Shown here piece by piece: positions 36,130 to 45,308 of a stretch of DNA of 64,000 nucleotides; within the stretch, counting starts at the first letter, position 1, and every line of letters starts with the position of its first letter. The stretch is from positions 20,441-84,440 of the forward strand of contig NZ_LDES01000095.1 in assembly GCF_001015195.1 (NCBI RefSeq). The letters run 5' to 3'. Source of the stretch: Sphingomonas sp. Y57 (GTDB taxonomy: Bacteria > Pseudomonadota > Alphaproteobacteria > Sphingomonadales > Sphingomonadaceae). The notes under the pieces were generated by a model. It was not told the DNA's origin. It ran no database searches and was given only the letters and a program-made list of their open reading frames with translations. A program made the translations under genes and the position numbers.

Positions 36130-37386
36130 GTGGCCATCGGAGCCAGGATCGACAGGGGATCGCCCTGTTCCGCTCGGACGGCCAAAGCCCTGCCCTTGCA
36201 ATCCCACCGCGATCGCGCTCGGGTCCTCGATGAGCTCCACGCCCGACCATTTTCTCCCGCCGACACCCCCTGTCGCCTGCTGCATTTCGCGTTTCAGGTC
36301 GACGATGATGCTGCCGAGCGGGATCGGCTCGGCATCGAGCGGCGGGCAGCCGCCGAGGCGGGCTCGAATGGCACTATGGGGGACAGGCGCCATGTAACCC
36401 TCGGCGATGGCCATCTGCGCTGGGAACGGCACAGCGAGTTCGTAAGCTACACGCTGCGCATTCCTTGGGATGGGCAGGCGAAATGGCCAGAGGACTTGAC
36501 CGCGCCGGGACCTTTGCTGGTCGCAGTGGATCTGCGGATGATGGCGCAGGCGGCAGGGCAGAGCGCGATGGTTCGCACGTCGATCGTCGATGATCGGGCC
36601 ATCCTCGAGACGAACTTCGCTGCCGACGAGAATGGCTTTGTCGCCATGACGATCATCAATTGCGACATGAACCAGGCAATGGCCGGTGCGACCGTCCAAC
36701 GGGTCCTGGAGATCGAGACATACAGGTGCTTCGCCCTGCTCGGCTTACCCGTGGCCGAACAGTCCGCCCGGGTGATGGCGGCCATCGAGAACGCGCTGCC
36801 ATCGCTCATGGAGGATATGGACGCGGCGTCGAGCCTCGAGGACAACAAGGATCTCCTCGAACGCCTGACCTGCATGTCGCTGGAGCTTGAGCGCAATAGC
36901 GCGGCGACGCATTTCCGGTTCGGCGCGACCAAAGCCTATGCCGAGCTGGTGCGACTGCGCATCGAGGCGCTCGCGGAACGCCCCGATTTGGATCATCAAA
37001 GCCTAGTCGCTTTCTTTTCGCGGCGATTCGACCCCGCGGTCAGGACCTGTGCGACCTGCGCGGAGCGCGAGGCGAACCTGGCGAGGAAGCTCACCCGCGC
37101 CGCACAGCTCTTGCGGACGCGGGTCGAGATCGCCCTCGAAAGCCAGAATCGCGACCTTCTCGCAACGATGAACGATCGCGCCCGGCTGCAGTTGAGGCTT
37201 CAGCAGACGGTCGAAGGCCTCTCGGTCGCGGCCATCGCATATTATGTCGCCAGCCTTCTCCACCTCTTCCTGTCCGGGATCGAGTTCTTCAAAGGTGCGC
37301 TCGCGGTCGATCGCATGACGGCGATCGCGATCATCCCCATCCTCCTGGTCGTCCATCGCTTCACGAGCCGCTTCAGGCCGTCATAG
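36130..37386 (+). CDS. DUF3422 family protein
   Basis: About 418 aa. Matches the DUF3422 family by the N-terminal DELHARPF motif, the HSEFVSYT segment, a mostly helical middle, and two C-terminal membrane helices (about 372-392 and 400-414). Function unknown in the family; common in alphaproteobacteria. The GTG at 36130 has no clear ribosome site, and the real start could be a little downstream, before the ELHARPF motif. Probably not part of peptide catabolism; it marks ordinary chromosome next to putA. Confidence 0.85.
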   Translation: MAIGARIDRGSPCSARTAKALPLQSHRDRARVLDELHARPFSPADTPCRLLHFAFQVDDDAAERDRLGIERRAAAEAGSNGTMGDRRHVTLGDGHLRWERHSEFVSYTLRIPWDGQAKWPEDLTAPGPLLVAVDLRMMAQAAGQSAMVRTSIVDDRAILETNFAADENGFVAMTIINCDMNQAMAGATVQRVLEIETYRCFALLGLPVAEQSARVMAAIENALPSLMEDMDAASSLEDNKDLLERLTCMSLELERNSAATHFRFGATKAYAELVRLRIEALAERPDLDHQSLVAFFSRRFDPAVRTCATCAEREANLARKLTRAAQLLRTRVEIALESQNRDLLATMNDRARLQLRLQQTVEGLSVAAIAYYVASLLHLFLSGIEFFKGALAVDRMTAIAIIPILLVVHRFTSRFRPS

Positions 37387-37755
37387 CGGCCATCCCGCCG
37401 ACTGCAGAGAATGGGCATCGTCGGCCCTCGACGCGATGCACCCTTCGCGCCCGCCCTCCCCGATGGCGATCGACAGCCAGGCAGCAGAATCGCCCATGTC
37501 GGCGACCTGCTGGCCTTGCGTCGCGCTTGGCCGGCCGAGCAGATGTACGGGGAGCCGAGCGATGAGCGCTGGTCCTTGCGTTGAGGATCGCAGGCGCTCC
37601 CGATCCGCTGATGCTTGAAGGACGCGTCCCCGCACGGCCTCTGCGATCCGTCGCGGCCAAGCGATGCCGGCGCCATCGGGCGCGTGCGGCTTCAGCTGCT
37701 TTCCCGACCGCTCGCCTCGACGCGCGAGGTGCCGCAGCGACACGCCCAAGCGGGC
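37387..37755. other. Convergent intergenic region
   Basis: About 370 bases between DUF3422 (+) and aminopeptidase P (-). Two overlapping - strand frames are open through it, but neither shows a familiar domain and both lack ribosome sites. Nothing else seen. Confidence 0.35.
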
Positions 37756-39621
37756 TCAACCCTTGCCGGGATCCGCCGCCGATAGTTCGAGATAGGGCGC
37801 CAGAAAGTCCTGTAGGTAGCGTTTCACGCTTCCATCGAGCAGGGGCGACAGATCGTCCCACACCGACCGATGATAGGAGCGCAACCATTGAACCTCCTCG
37901 CGGCTCATCAGCTTCCAGTCGATCAGGGCCGGATCGATCGGCAGGCGGGAGATGGTCTCGAACCGGAGGAACCCCGCGCTATCCGCGTCGACGACCGCCA
38001 TATGGCTCTCGATGCGAAGACCAAAATCTCCGTCGGCATAATATCCAGGTTCGTTCGAGACGATCATCCCGCGCACGAGGACATCGCTGGTCGCGTTGGG
38101 CTCCTTGGCGATCGAGGGCCCCTCATGGATGTTGAGGAAGTTGCCAACGCCGTGGCCGGTCGAGTGGCCATAATCCATGCCATGCTCCCAGAGCGGCATG
38201 CGCGCGAGGGCGTCGAGGGCGAAAGACCTCGTGCCTTGCGGAAAGCGCGCCCGTGCCAGCGCGATATATCCCTTAAGGACTAGGCTATGCGCCAGCACAT
38301 GCCGCGGCTCTGGTGGCGCGACCGCGACGGTCAGCGTGTTGTCGGTCGTTCCTCCCCGATATTGGCCACCTGAATCGATCCACAGCAGGGGGTGTTCTCC
38401 GACCAGGAGCGCGCGCCCCGGCTCCGGCACCTGATGCGGCCTCGCGCCATGGACGCCCGAGGCGACCATGATCGGCATCGAGGCGCCGAGATAGGCGGGT
38501 GATGTGCGGCGCAGCCGTTCGAGTTCGCGCGCGACCGCCAGTTCATTGATGGCTTCCCGCCCGCCCTCATCCCGCAGCCACGCCATCAAGCGCACGACAG
38601 CGACGGCATCGATGATATGGGCGCGCCTCGCTCCATCGACCTCGACGGCGGACTTTCGCCACCGGCCGCGCGAGATGCTGTCGTCGCTGCGGACCCGGGC
38701 CTGGCCGGCGATCATGGTCCTGAGCGATGCCGCGGTCCGTCGCGGGTTGAGCGCGATGTCGCCGAGACCCGCCGCGTCGCGCAGCCGCTCCTCAAACCGC
38801 GCCGCCTCGAAGCATGTCACCGCGCCGCGCAGCCGGGCCGTGACCGCGACATCGACCTTGTCCAAGGCGACGAACCACTCGACCACGCCATCCGATCGGA
38901 TGATCAACCGGCTCGGGCAACTCGGGACGACATGCCATTCCCCGGCGTCGGTGACGAACTCGGGCCCGGTGGCGCGAATATTGAGCAGCCACGAGACGTC
39001 CTCCGGATCGGCGACCATCAACGCGCCGAGCCGTGCTGCCGCGACATGACGCTGGGCGTCCGCGATCTTGTCCGACGAGGCGCGTCCGGCGAACTCGAGC
39101 GGATAATCCACGATGACGGGGTTGTGGGGCCCAGGCCGGTGCTCCCACAGCGCGTCGATCTCGCCAACGGATCGCTCGACAAGGCTCAGCCCGAGCTCGT
39201 CCGCCTGAGCCTGCCAGAGGTCGAAATCGATGATCGAATGCAGCGCGGGGAGAAGCGCGAGAACATCGCTTCGCGTCAGGTTCGCGCCCAGCCAGGCGAG
39301 GCGTGCCTCCGCGGTCGCCGCAACCGGATCGAGACCGGCCGAACCGCACTGTTCGGCCGCCTGCGCGCGGTAGCGGCTGTCGACGATGATCGCGCCACCG
39401 CGCGCGGTGATGATCGCCACGCCGGTCGAGCCGCCAAAGCCTGTCGCCCATTTGAGGCGCCGGTTCGCCGGGGGCCCGAACTCGCTGACATGTTCGTCGG
39501 TGGACGGTATCACGAGGCCGGCGAGGCCGTGGCGGCCGAGCCACGCCCGGATCGCCTTCACCCCGAGCCGGCTCGATCGGTCAGAATCGGGTCGTCTGCC
39601 CAGATCGGAAGGCTGGTTCAT
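37756..39621 (-). CDS. Xaa-Pro aminopeptidase (aminopeptidase P, M24B), copy 1
   Basis: 621 aa, the long three-domain form like eukaryotic XPNPEP1: two creatinase-N domains (to about 320) and a pita-bread catalytic domain. All five metal ligands are present: Asp416 (WIDSGGQ), Asp427 (GGTTDN), His490 (HSTGHGVG), Glu524 (SNEPGYY) and Glu538 (RIES). Removes the N-terminal residue from peptides with proline in second position. Cytoplasmic. Last gene of the TBDR / aldehyde dehydrogenase / aminopeptidase operon, 16 bases after the dehydrogenase stop. A second M24B gene is at 52882-54666. Confidence 0.95.
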   Translation of the reverse strand: MNQPSDLGRRPDSDRSSRLGVKAIRAWLGRHGLAGLVIPSTDEHVSEFGPPANRRLKWATGFGGSTGVAIITARGGAIIVDSRYRAQAAEQCGSAGLDPVAATAEARLAWLGANLTRSDVLALLPALHSIIDFDLWQAQADELGLSLVERSVGEIDALWEHRPGPHNPVIVDYPLEFAGRASSDKIADAQRHVAAARLGALMVADPEDVSWLLNIRATGPEFVTDAGEWHVVPSCPSRLIIRSDGVVEWFVALDKVDVAVTARLRGAVTCFEAARFEERLRDAAGLGDIALNPRRTAASLRTMIAGQARVRSDDSISRGRWRKSAVEVDGARRAHIIDAVAVVRLMAWLRDEGGREAINELAVARELERLRRTSPAYLGASMPIMVASGVHGARPHQVPEPGRALLVGEHPLLWIDSGGQYRGGTTDNTLTVAVAPPEPRHVLAHSLVLKGYIALARARFPQGTRSFALDALARMPLWEHGMDYGHSTGHGVGNFLNIHEGPSIAKEPNATSDVLVRGMIVSNEPGYYADGDFGLRIESHMAVVDADSAGFLRFETISRLPIDPALIDWKLMSREEVQWLRSYHRSVWDDLSPLLDGSVKRYLQDFLAPYLELSAADPGKG

Positions 39622-39637
39622 GCGATCTCCGATCGTC

Positions 39638-41125
39638 TCAGGCCGCGGTGGCGGGATAGTTGATCCACAAGCTCTTGCGGCGAAGATAGGCTGCCATCCC
39701 GGCGATACCGCCCTCGGGCCGCAGGCCCGACTGGCCTGCCGGTTCGAAGGCCATGGCGTGGCCCGCCCCCTCGCCTTCGGGTGGTGCTGCGTTCAGGATC
39801 ACCGATGATCGCAACCCGGCCGCAACCCGCAGGCCGGTATCGATCCGCGCGGACCAGACATAGGATATGAGGCCGTAGACCGTCCCATTGGCAATGGCGA
39901 TCGCCTCCTCCTCGGACCCGAAGGCGATGAGCGACAGGACCGGCCCGAATATCTCCTGCTGCGCGATCTCGGCATCGGGTGGGACGTTGCGGAAGAGCGT
40001 GGGCGCAAAGTAGAAGCCGGGGCGCTCGGCCAGCCCTGCCCCGCCCAGGACGCGCACGATCCCCCGCGCCTCAGCGCGCTCGACAAATCCCTGCACCCGC
40101 TCGAATTGCTGCTGCGAGGCGAGCGGCCCGAAGGTCGTCGTGCGATCGAGCGGATCGCCGATCGCGATCTTTCCCATCAGCTCGGTCAATCGCTCGGTGA
40201 CCCGGGGCTCGATCGATCGCTGGACGAGGACCCGCGAGCCGACGCTGCACAATTGGCCCTGGTTGGTCAGGATCTGCCGCGCGATGAACGCGCAGGCGGC
40301 GTCGAGGTCGACGCCATCGTCGAAGATGATGTGCGGCGACTTGCCGCCGCATTCGGCGATGACCGCCTTCATGTTCGAGCGCCCCGCGCTTTCCGCGATG
40401 ATCTTTCCGACATGGGTCGAGCCGGTGAAGGTGATGAGATCCACGTCGCTATGGTGAGCAAGGGCGGTGCCGACGGTGCTGCCAAGGCCCGGAACAACAT
40501 TCAAGACGCCGCGCGGCACCCCCGCCTCCGCCGCCAGGGTGGCGAGGCGCAATGCCGCGCGCGGGGCGAGCTCCGATGGCTTGTGGACCACGCAGTTGCC
40601 CGCGGCCAGCGCCGGAGCGAGCTTGCGAAGCGCGTTCATCGTCGGGAAATTCCACGGCGTCACCGCGCCTACCACACCGAAAGGCGCCTGGATCTGGACG
40701 GCAAGGCTGCCCGCGCTGCTGTCATGGGCCTCGCCGGGGCATTTATCGACCGCCTCGGCGTAGAAGCGCATCAACGACGCCGCCGATCGCGCGCTGCCCG
40801 TGGCGAGGCCAATCGGCTTGCCCATGTCGACGGCGTCGATCCGGTCGAGGGTCGTGGCATCGCGGTCGATCAGGTCCGCGAAGCGATGCAGCACGGCCTT
40901 GCGGATGCTCGGCGGCGACTTGTGCCAGCGCCCATCGCGAAAGGCGGCGCGTGCCGCCTCGACCGCACGATCGACGTCCCCGGGGGCTCCGATCGACATC
41001 GATGCGGTCGGCGCGGCGGTGGCGGGGTTGACGAGCTGGAGACGCCGCGTCTCGATGGAAGGCTGGAGCTCGCCATCGATCAGCGGCGCGATCTCCGCGT
41101 CCCCCTGGTCCTCGATCTCGATCAT
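39638..41125 (-). CDS. NAD(P)-dependent aldehyde dehydrogenase
   Basis: 495 aa ALDH-superfamily enzyme. Substrate-channel Asn in PWNFPT, NAD-binding FTGSTHVGK, the general-base glutamate in AECGGK and the catalytic cysteine in NQGQLCSVGSR are all in place. The aldehyde is not predictable; similar enzymes act on gamma-aminobutyraldehyde, betaine aldehyde or aldolase products. It lies between a TBDR and an aminopeptidase P gene, and faces an aldolase operon a few kilobases away whose aldehyde product it might use (inference). The second half of PutA already covers glutamate semialdehyde. Confidence 0.9.
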   Translation of the reverse strand: MIEIEDQGDAEIAPLIDGELQPSIETRRLQLVNPATAAPTASMSIGAPGDVDRAVEAARAAFRDGRWHKSPPSIRKAVLHRFADLIDRDATTLDRIDAVDMGKPIGLATGSARSAASLMRFYAEAVDKCPGEAHDSSAGSLAVQIQAPFGVVGAVTPWNFPTMNALRKLAPALAAGNCVVHKPSELAPRAALRLATLAAEAGVPRGVLNVVPGLGSTVGTALAHHSDVDLITFTGSTHVGKIIAESAGRSNMKAVIAECGGKSPHIIFDDGVDLDAACAFIARQILTNQGQLCSVGSRVLVQRSIEPRVTERLTELMGKIAIGDPLDRTTTFGPLASQQQFERVQGFVERAEARGIVRVLGGAGLAERPGFYFAPTLFRNVPPDAEIAQQEIFGPVLSLIAFGSEEEAIAIANGTVYGLISYVWSARIDTGLRVAAGLRSSVILNAAPPEGEGAGHAMAFEPAGQSGLRPEGGIAGMAAYLRRKSLWINYPATAA

Positions 41126-41159
41126 GATAGTGGGCCTGCCTGCGGATATGTGCTGGAAA

Positions 41160-41183
41160 GGAAGCGCGGCGAACCGCGCTTCC
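41160..41183 (-). terminator. UUCG-type hairpin after the TBDR gene
   Basis: On the - strand GGAAGCGCGG, loop TTCG, CCGCGCTTCC: a 10-base-pair perfect stem capped by the very stable UUCG tetraloop, 9 bases after the TBDR stop and before the aldehyde dehydrogenase gene. No T-run. Likely protects the TBDR message. Confidence 0.6.
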
Positions 41184-41191
41184 GGCCCTGG

Positions 41192-43330
41192 TCACAGATG
41201 GAAGTCGAGCTGGACACCAATTGTCCGCGGGCGGATATGGTCGCCGTTGACGATCCCGTTGAGCAGCCCGGTCGCCCGGGTGAAGCCCTTCTCGTCGAGG
41301 AGATTGTCGGCGAAGACCCCGATCGTCCACCCCGCCGCGGACCGCAGGCCTGCGTTCAGGCGGACCACCGTGATATCATTTGCCGGAAAGCGCGCCAGGA
41401 TCGTGCCGGTGAGCATCTTCGAGGTATAGTTCACCGATGCCGACGCTTCGGCGGTGAGGTCGTCGCTGACCGGCTGGTTCAGGTTGATCGATGCGCTGGC
41501 GGTATATTTGGGGCTGTCGACGAGCCGCGTGCCCTTGGGAAAGACCACGACATTGTTGGATCTGACGTCCTTGGCGAACTCCAGATTGTTCCAGCTGAAC
41601 GAGCCGTCAATGCGGACGCGCTTGCTGGGCTGCAGGCTGAGCCCGATATCGGCGCCGAAGCCATTGGCCCCGGGCGCGCTCACCGCTCCGTTGAAGGTGA
41701 TCGGATTGTTGGGATTGCCGACCGACGTCGTCACCACCTGAACGGTGTCTTTCCAGTCGATATAATAGGCCGCCAGATCGACCGTCAGCACGCCCCCGAA
41801 CAGGCCGGCTTTCGCGCCGATCTCGTAATTGTGCAGCCGGTCGGGCTTGATCGAGGAGGCAAGGCCGGCCGAAAGGCGCAGCACTTCGCCATTCTGCGCG
41901 AACCCGCTCCTGAAGCCCTGCGAATAGCTGGCGTAGAGCGACGAGCTCCGGTCGGGATGATAGGTTATGACCGCCCGCGGGGTGACCGCGTCGAACTTGT
42001 CCCGCCGCACGCCAAAGGGCGCGACCCCGGTCGACAGCGCCTGCCGTTCGTTGCTGGCCTCCTTGTCGGTGAAATAGCGAAGCCCGCCGGTGACGTCGAG
42101 TGCGTCACCGAGGAGATGGGCCGTCACCTCGCCATAGGCCGCGAAGGATTTGGACGTGTAGACATTGTCGGAAACGCCCAGGAACGTCGGTATGCGGTCG
42201 AGCGTGAAGTCCGAAAACTGGGTGTCGCGCGCGTCGCGATAGATGCCGCCAAGCGACCAGCTGAACGGGCCTTTCCCGTTCGACACCAGCCGCACCTCCT
42301 GCGAGGTCAGTTTCGCGCCGATCGCGGTCAACAACCGATCGCCTGCGCGATCGGCGACGCTGGAACTGTCGAGCTTGATGTGGCTCGTTGCGCTTGTCAC
42401 CGAGAAGCCGTCGAACTCATAGCCGATGGTGAGGCCATAAGCGTCGAAATCGGTGTCGATCGGTTCGGCGAGCACCGTGGTCGTGATGCGATTGCCGGGC
42501 GTGCCTTCGTTGGAGGCGCCGCGCTCGGCGCGGGACAGCCAGACCAGCGTTTCGAGGCTGAGCCGCTCGCTGGGGGCGGCATTGAGCTTGAGCCTGAAAT
42601 TCTTGCTGACGCTGTCATTGACATTGTCGGCCCCGCCGGCTCGCTTGTTCAGCCAGCCGCTTTGGTCGGCATAGCCCACCACCAGCCGGGCGGCGAGCTT
42701 GTCGGTCACGATCGGAAGGTTGATCGCCGCGTCGCCTCGATAATTGGTGCCGCCCGAGCGGGTCCGCGACAGGGTAGCCCGTCCCTTCACCGAGACGTCG
42801 TCGAGATCGGCGTCGGTCGTCATCACCCGCACGACGCCGTTCAGCGCGTTCGCGCCATAGAGGGTGCCTTGCGGGCCGCGCAGCACTTCGACCTGGCTGA
42901 TATCGAAGGAGCCTGCGTCCGGAGACACGGGGAAGCGCACGAATGCGAAGGGAATCTCATCGAGATAATAGCCGATCGTGCTGCTCCCGTTGAACAGCGA
43001 GTTATTCGACGTGACGCCGCGCACCGAGAATTTCGACAATCCGGCCTGGCCGCTTTCGTAAGCCGCGATCCCCGCGACGCCGCGGATGGCGTCGTTGACG
43101 CTCGATATCGCGCCGGCCTCCAGCGTCCGGTTCGACAGGACCGAAATCGAGATCGGTACCTGCGACAGCGCCTCTTCGCGACGCTGCGCGGTCACGACGA
43201 TCTCGGATTGCGCCTCCTCTTGCGCAGCAGGGCTCCCCTGCCCCACTGCCTGCGCGCCGGCCTGACAGGCGCCGAACGCGGTCGCGGCCAGCAGGCCTGC
43301 CCGCAGCGTGATCCGCCGAAACTTTCTCAT
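41192..43330 (-). CDS. TonB-dependent receptor
   Basis: 712 aa. Signal peptide ending near AGAQA, TonB box EIVVTAQRREEAL, plug with ISQVEVLRGPQGTLYGANA, barrel with YASYSQGFRSGFAQN and end signature RPRTIGVQLDFHL (C-terminal His-Leu rather than Phe/Tyr). No STN domain. The open frame continues about 130 codons upstream, but ATG 43330 has GGGGAG about 6 bases before it and begins the signal peptide. Heads an operon with aldehyde dehydrogenase and aminopeptidase P. In barrel motifs it resembles the partial receptor at the left edge more than the STN pair. Confidence 0.95.
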   Translation of the reverse strand: MRKFRRITLRAGLLAATAFGACQAGAQAVGQGSPAAQEEAQSEIVVTAQRREEALSQVPISISVLSNRTLEAGAISSVNDAIRGVAGIAAYESGQAGLSKFSVRGVTSNNSLFNGSSTIGYYLDEIPFAFVRFPVSPDAGSFDISQVEVLRGPQGTLYGANALNGVVRVMTTDADLDDVSVKGRATLSRTRSGGTNYRGDAAINLPIVTDKLAARLVVGYADQSGWLNKRAGGADNVNDSVSKNFRLKLNAAPSERLSLETLVWLSRAERGASNEGTPGNRITTTVLAEPIDTDFDAYGLTIGYEFDGFSVTSATSHIKLDSSSVADRAGDRLLTAIGAKLTSQEVRLVSNGKGPFSWSLGGIYRDARDTQFSDFTLDRIPTFLGVSDNVYTSKSFAAYGEVTAHLLGDALDVTGGLRYFTDKEASNERQALSTGVAPFGVRRDKFDAVTPRAVITYHPDRSSSLYASYSQGFRSGFAQNGEVLRLSAGLASSIKPDRLHNYEIGAKAGLFGGVLTVDLAAYYIDWKDTVQVVTTSVGNPNNPITFNGAVSAPGANGFGADIGLSLQPSKRVRIDGSFSWNNLEFAKDVRSNNVVVFPKGTRLVDSPKYTASASINLNQPVSDDLTAEASASVNYTSKMLTGTILARFPANDITVVRLNAGLRSAAGWTIGVFADNLLDEKGFTRATGLLNGIVNGDHIRPRTIGVQLDFHL

Positions 43331-43520
43331 ATGAGCTCCCCGTCTGCTTTGATCTCGCCGCAAAGCGCCACAGCCGGGAGCGGAGATGAAGGGGCGATCG
43401 CGAAGCGCATGAGTAACTTGGGTAAGGACCAGCGGCGATTGCACGGTCATCGGGGATTGCCCTCGCGTCGCGGCTGGCAGGCGCGAGGCGCGATTGCCGG
43501 GTGCGGCCACGGATCGCGTC
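43331..43520 (-). promoter_or_regulatory. Upstream region of the TBDR/ALDH/aminopeptidase operon
   Basis: 190 bases behind the regulator gene and ahead of the TBDR start. Expected to hold the operon promoter; no clear boxes and no GntR element seen. Confidence 0.35.
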
Positions 43521-45308
43521 TCAGCGCAGCCCCAGCCGCGTGATGCCGTGCACCCGCATCCGATTATAGAGCGTCTTGCGGCAGATGCCGAGGAACGCCG
43601 CCGTTTGTCCGCGGTGGAAGCGATGCCGCCGCAGCGCATCGAGCAGATTGTGCTTTTCGTCGGTGCCATGATCCGCCGAAGATCGTGTCTGCCGGACATG
43701 ATCGGCGGAAACCGCATGGCCCTGCGCGATCGCGCTCGCCGCCTCCAGCACCGACTTTAGCTGACCGATATTGTTGGGCCAGTCCTGTGCCATCAGGCTG
43801 GCATAGAGATCGCCCGAGATCCGCGGCCGGCTATCCTTGGGCAAGCACTGGGTGATGAAATAGCGCGCCAGCAGCGGAACATCCTCGATGCGCTCGGCGA
43901 GGGACGGCACCCGGATTTCCCGGCCCGCCAGCATGTCGAACAGGCGCGGGTCGAAGCGCTCCCGGTCGAGTTCCGAGCCGGCCAGTCGGGAGGAGAAGAG
44001 CATGTGCACGGTGACGGTGCGCGCGACGGGGTCGCCGATCCGGAAGAAGCGCCCGGCGTCGAGCGCCAGCGCCAGGCTCCGCTGTACCTTGCGTGGTATC
44101 GCTTCGAGACCGTCGAGATAAAGGGCGGTGCCGGCATCGGCCTCGAGCAGCCCGATCCGGTTCATCGTCGAGCCACCGCCCGTCGCGGTCGTGCCAAACA
44201 ACCGCTGTTCGAGCCATTCGTCACAGGGCACGGTCACGAACGAGGCCGAGCGCCGCTCCGACGCGACCCGCTGGCCCGCAAGCTTCTTGCCAGCGCCCGC
44301 CGGACCGCTGATCAGGATCGGGCCGGCGCTGCGCGCCAGGCGGCGGCATTCGCGCCTGAGATGGACCGCCGCATCCGACCAGCCGACTATGGCGGGTCCG
44401 ATGCCATGATGCTCGGGAGCCTCCAGCCGTCTCCGCCGCCGTTCGAGGCGGCTGATCGCCTTGAACGAGGAGGCCGCCTCGATGACCGCATTTTCCAAGG
44501 GCTGGGTGTCGATGGCGGTACCGATATAGCCGTCGCCCGCCGCGGTCTCGCAGATCATGTGCATGTCATCGGGATTGATGATCGGCCCGCCTGCCACGAA
44601 GCAGAGCATGTCCTTGCGGCGCTTGCGGACCTCCCGAAAGATGAACCGAGCGCCGTCGGCCGCGTCGTCGACCTGGAGATCGGCCTGGAGGCCCGAAAAT
44701 CCCTGCGTCGTCCATCCCAGGCTGAAGCTGATGATATCGACGCCCGCGTCGATCATATCGAGCGCTTCCGCCAATGAGGCGACGCATCCCATGGTGGTGA
44801 GCCCGGCGCGCTTGGCGCAGCGGAGCAGATCCACCTCCCGCGAAAAGCCGGCGCCGACCCGGTCCAGTGCCAGACGAAAGCGTCGATCGAGCTGGGTGCT
44901 GGTCGGGAAATTGAAGATACCGCGATAGCCGGCCTTGGCGACCTCATCGACCAGCAGCGTCAGATCGAGCCTCGGATCGAAGCAGCAGGCTCCGAAGAAG
45001 ACGGGTGTGGCCTCGCGCTGCGGCAGCACCTCCCCCGCGCCGAAGCGAAACACGACGTCATTGCTCTCGGAGATGGGCAGGAGCGCCGCCATCGCGCCCG
45101 CCCCCATGCTTCTGAGCTTCGCCACATTGGTCGCGAGCAGGAAATCGCAGCCACCACGGACCGCTGCTTTCGCGGCCAGGCCGGTGCCGACCGCCGCACC
45201 GACGAGATAGGGTGCATCGCGCCGTCTGCGCCGCGCGCGCGACTTTTGCCAGGCCGCGAGGAAGTCGGCAGCGGCGATGTCGGGCGCCAGCTCGGGGTCG
45301 GCCGTCAC
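43521..45308 (-). CDS. TIM-barrel (PEP-hydrolase-like) / AAA+ / Fis-type transcriptional regulator
   Basis: About 595 aa in three parts. Residues about 30-275: a TIM barrel of the PEP_hydrolase/'TIM-barrel signal transduction' family (GTGLAAKAA, GIFNFPTS, CFVAGGPIINPDD, GYIGTAID). Residues about 310-530: a NtrC-like AAA+ domain with Walker A GPAGAGKK (335-342), but the sigma-54 contact loop GAFTGA is replaced by GTTATGGG (372-379) and Walker B is LYLDG instead of DE. Residues about 550-595: a Fis-type helix-turn-helix (RGQTAAFLGICRKTLYNRM). It thus looks like a sigma-54-independent regulator. GTG start overlaps the stop of the gene upstream (GTGA). The barrel may sense a metabolite. Confidence 0.85.
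   Translation of the reverse strand: MTADPELAPDIAAADFLAAWQKSRARRRRRDAPYLVGAAVGTGLAAKAAVRGGCDFLLATNVAKLRSMGAGAMAALLPISESNDVVFRFGAGEVLPQREATPVFFGACCFDPRLDLTLLVDEVAKAGYRGIFNFPTSTQLDRRFRLALDRVGAGFSREVDLLRCAKRAGLTTMGCVASLAEALDMIDAGVDIISFSLGWTTQGFSGLQADLQVDDAADGARFIFREVRKRRKDMLCFVAGGPIINPDDMHMICETAAGDGYIGTAIDTQPLENAVIEAASSFKAISRLERRRRRLEAPEHHGIGPAIVGWSDAAVHLRRECRRLARSAGPILISGPAGAGKKLAGQRVASERRSASFVTVPCDEWLEQRLFGTTATGGGSTMNRIGLLEADAGTALYLDGLEAIPRKVQRSLALALDAGRFFRIGDPVARTVTVHMLFSSRLAGSELDRERFDPRLFDMLAGREIRVPSLAERIEDVPLLARYFITQCLPKDSRPRISGDLYASLMAQDWPNNIGQLKSVLEAASAIAQGHAVSADHVRQTRSSADHGTDEKHNLLDALRRHRFHRGQTAAFLGICRKTLYNRMRVHGITRLGLR

Noticed and set aside
37373..37888. Overlapping - strand frames in the gap behind aminopeptidase P
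   Set aside because: No ribosome site or recognisable domain; partly overlaps the aminopeptidase gene.
40106..43543. Very long + strand open frame opposite the aldehyde dehydrogenase and TBDR genes
   Set aside because: Antisense shadow in high-GC DNA: charged, low-complexity translation without any domain, while the opposite strand encodes well-known proteins.
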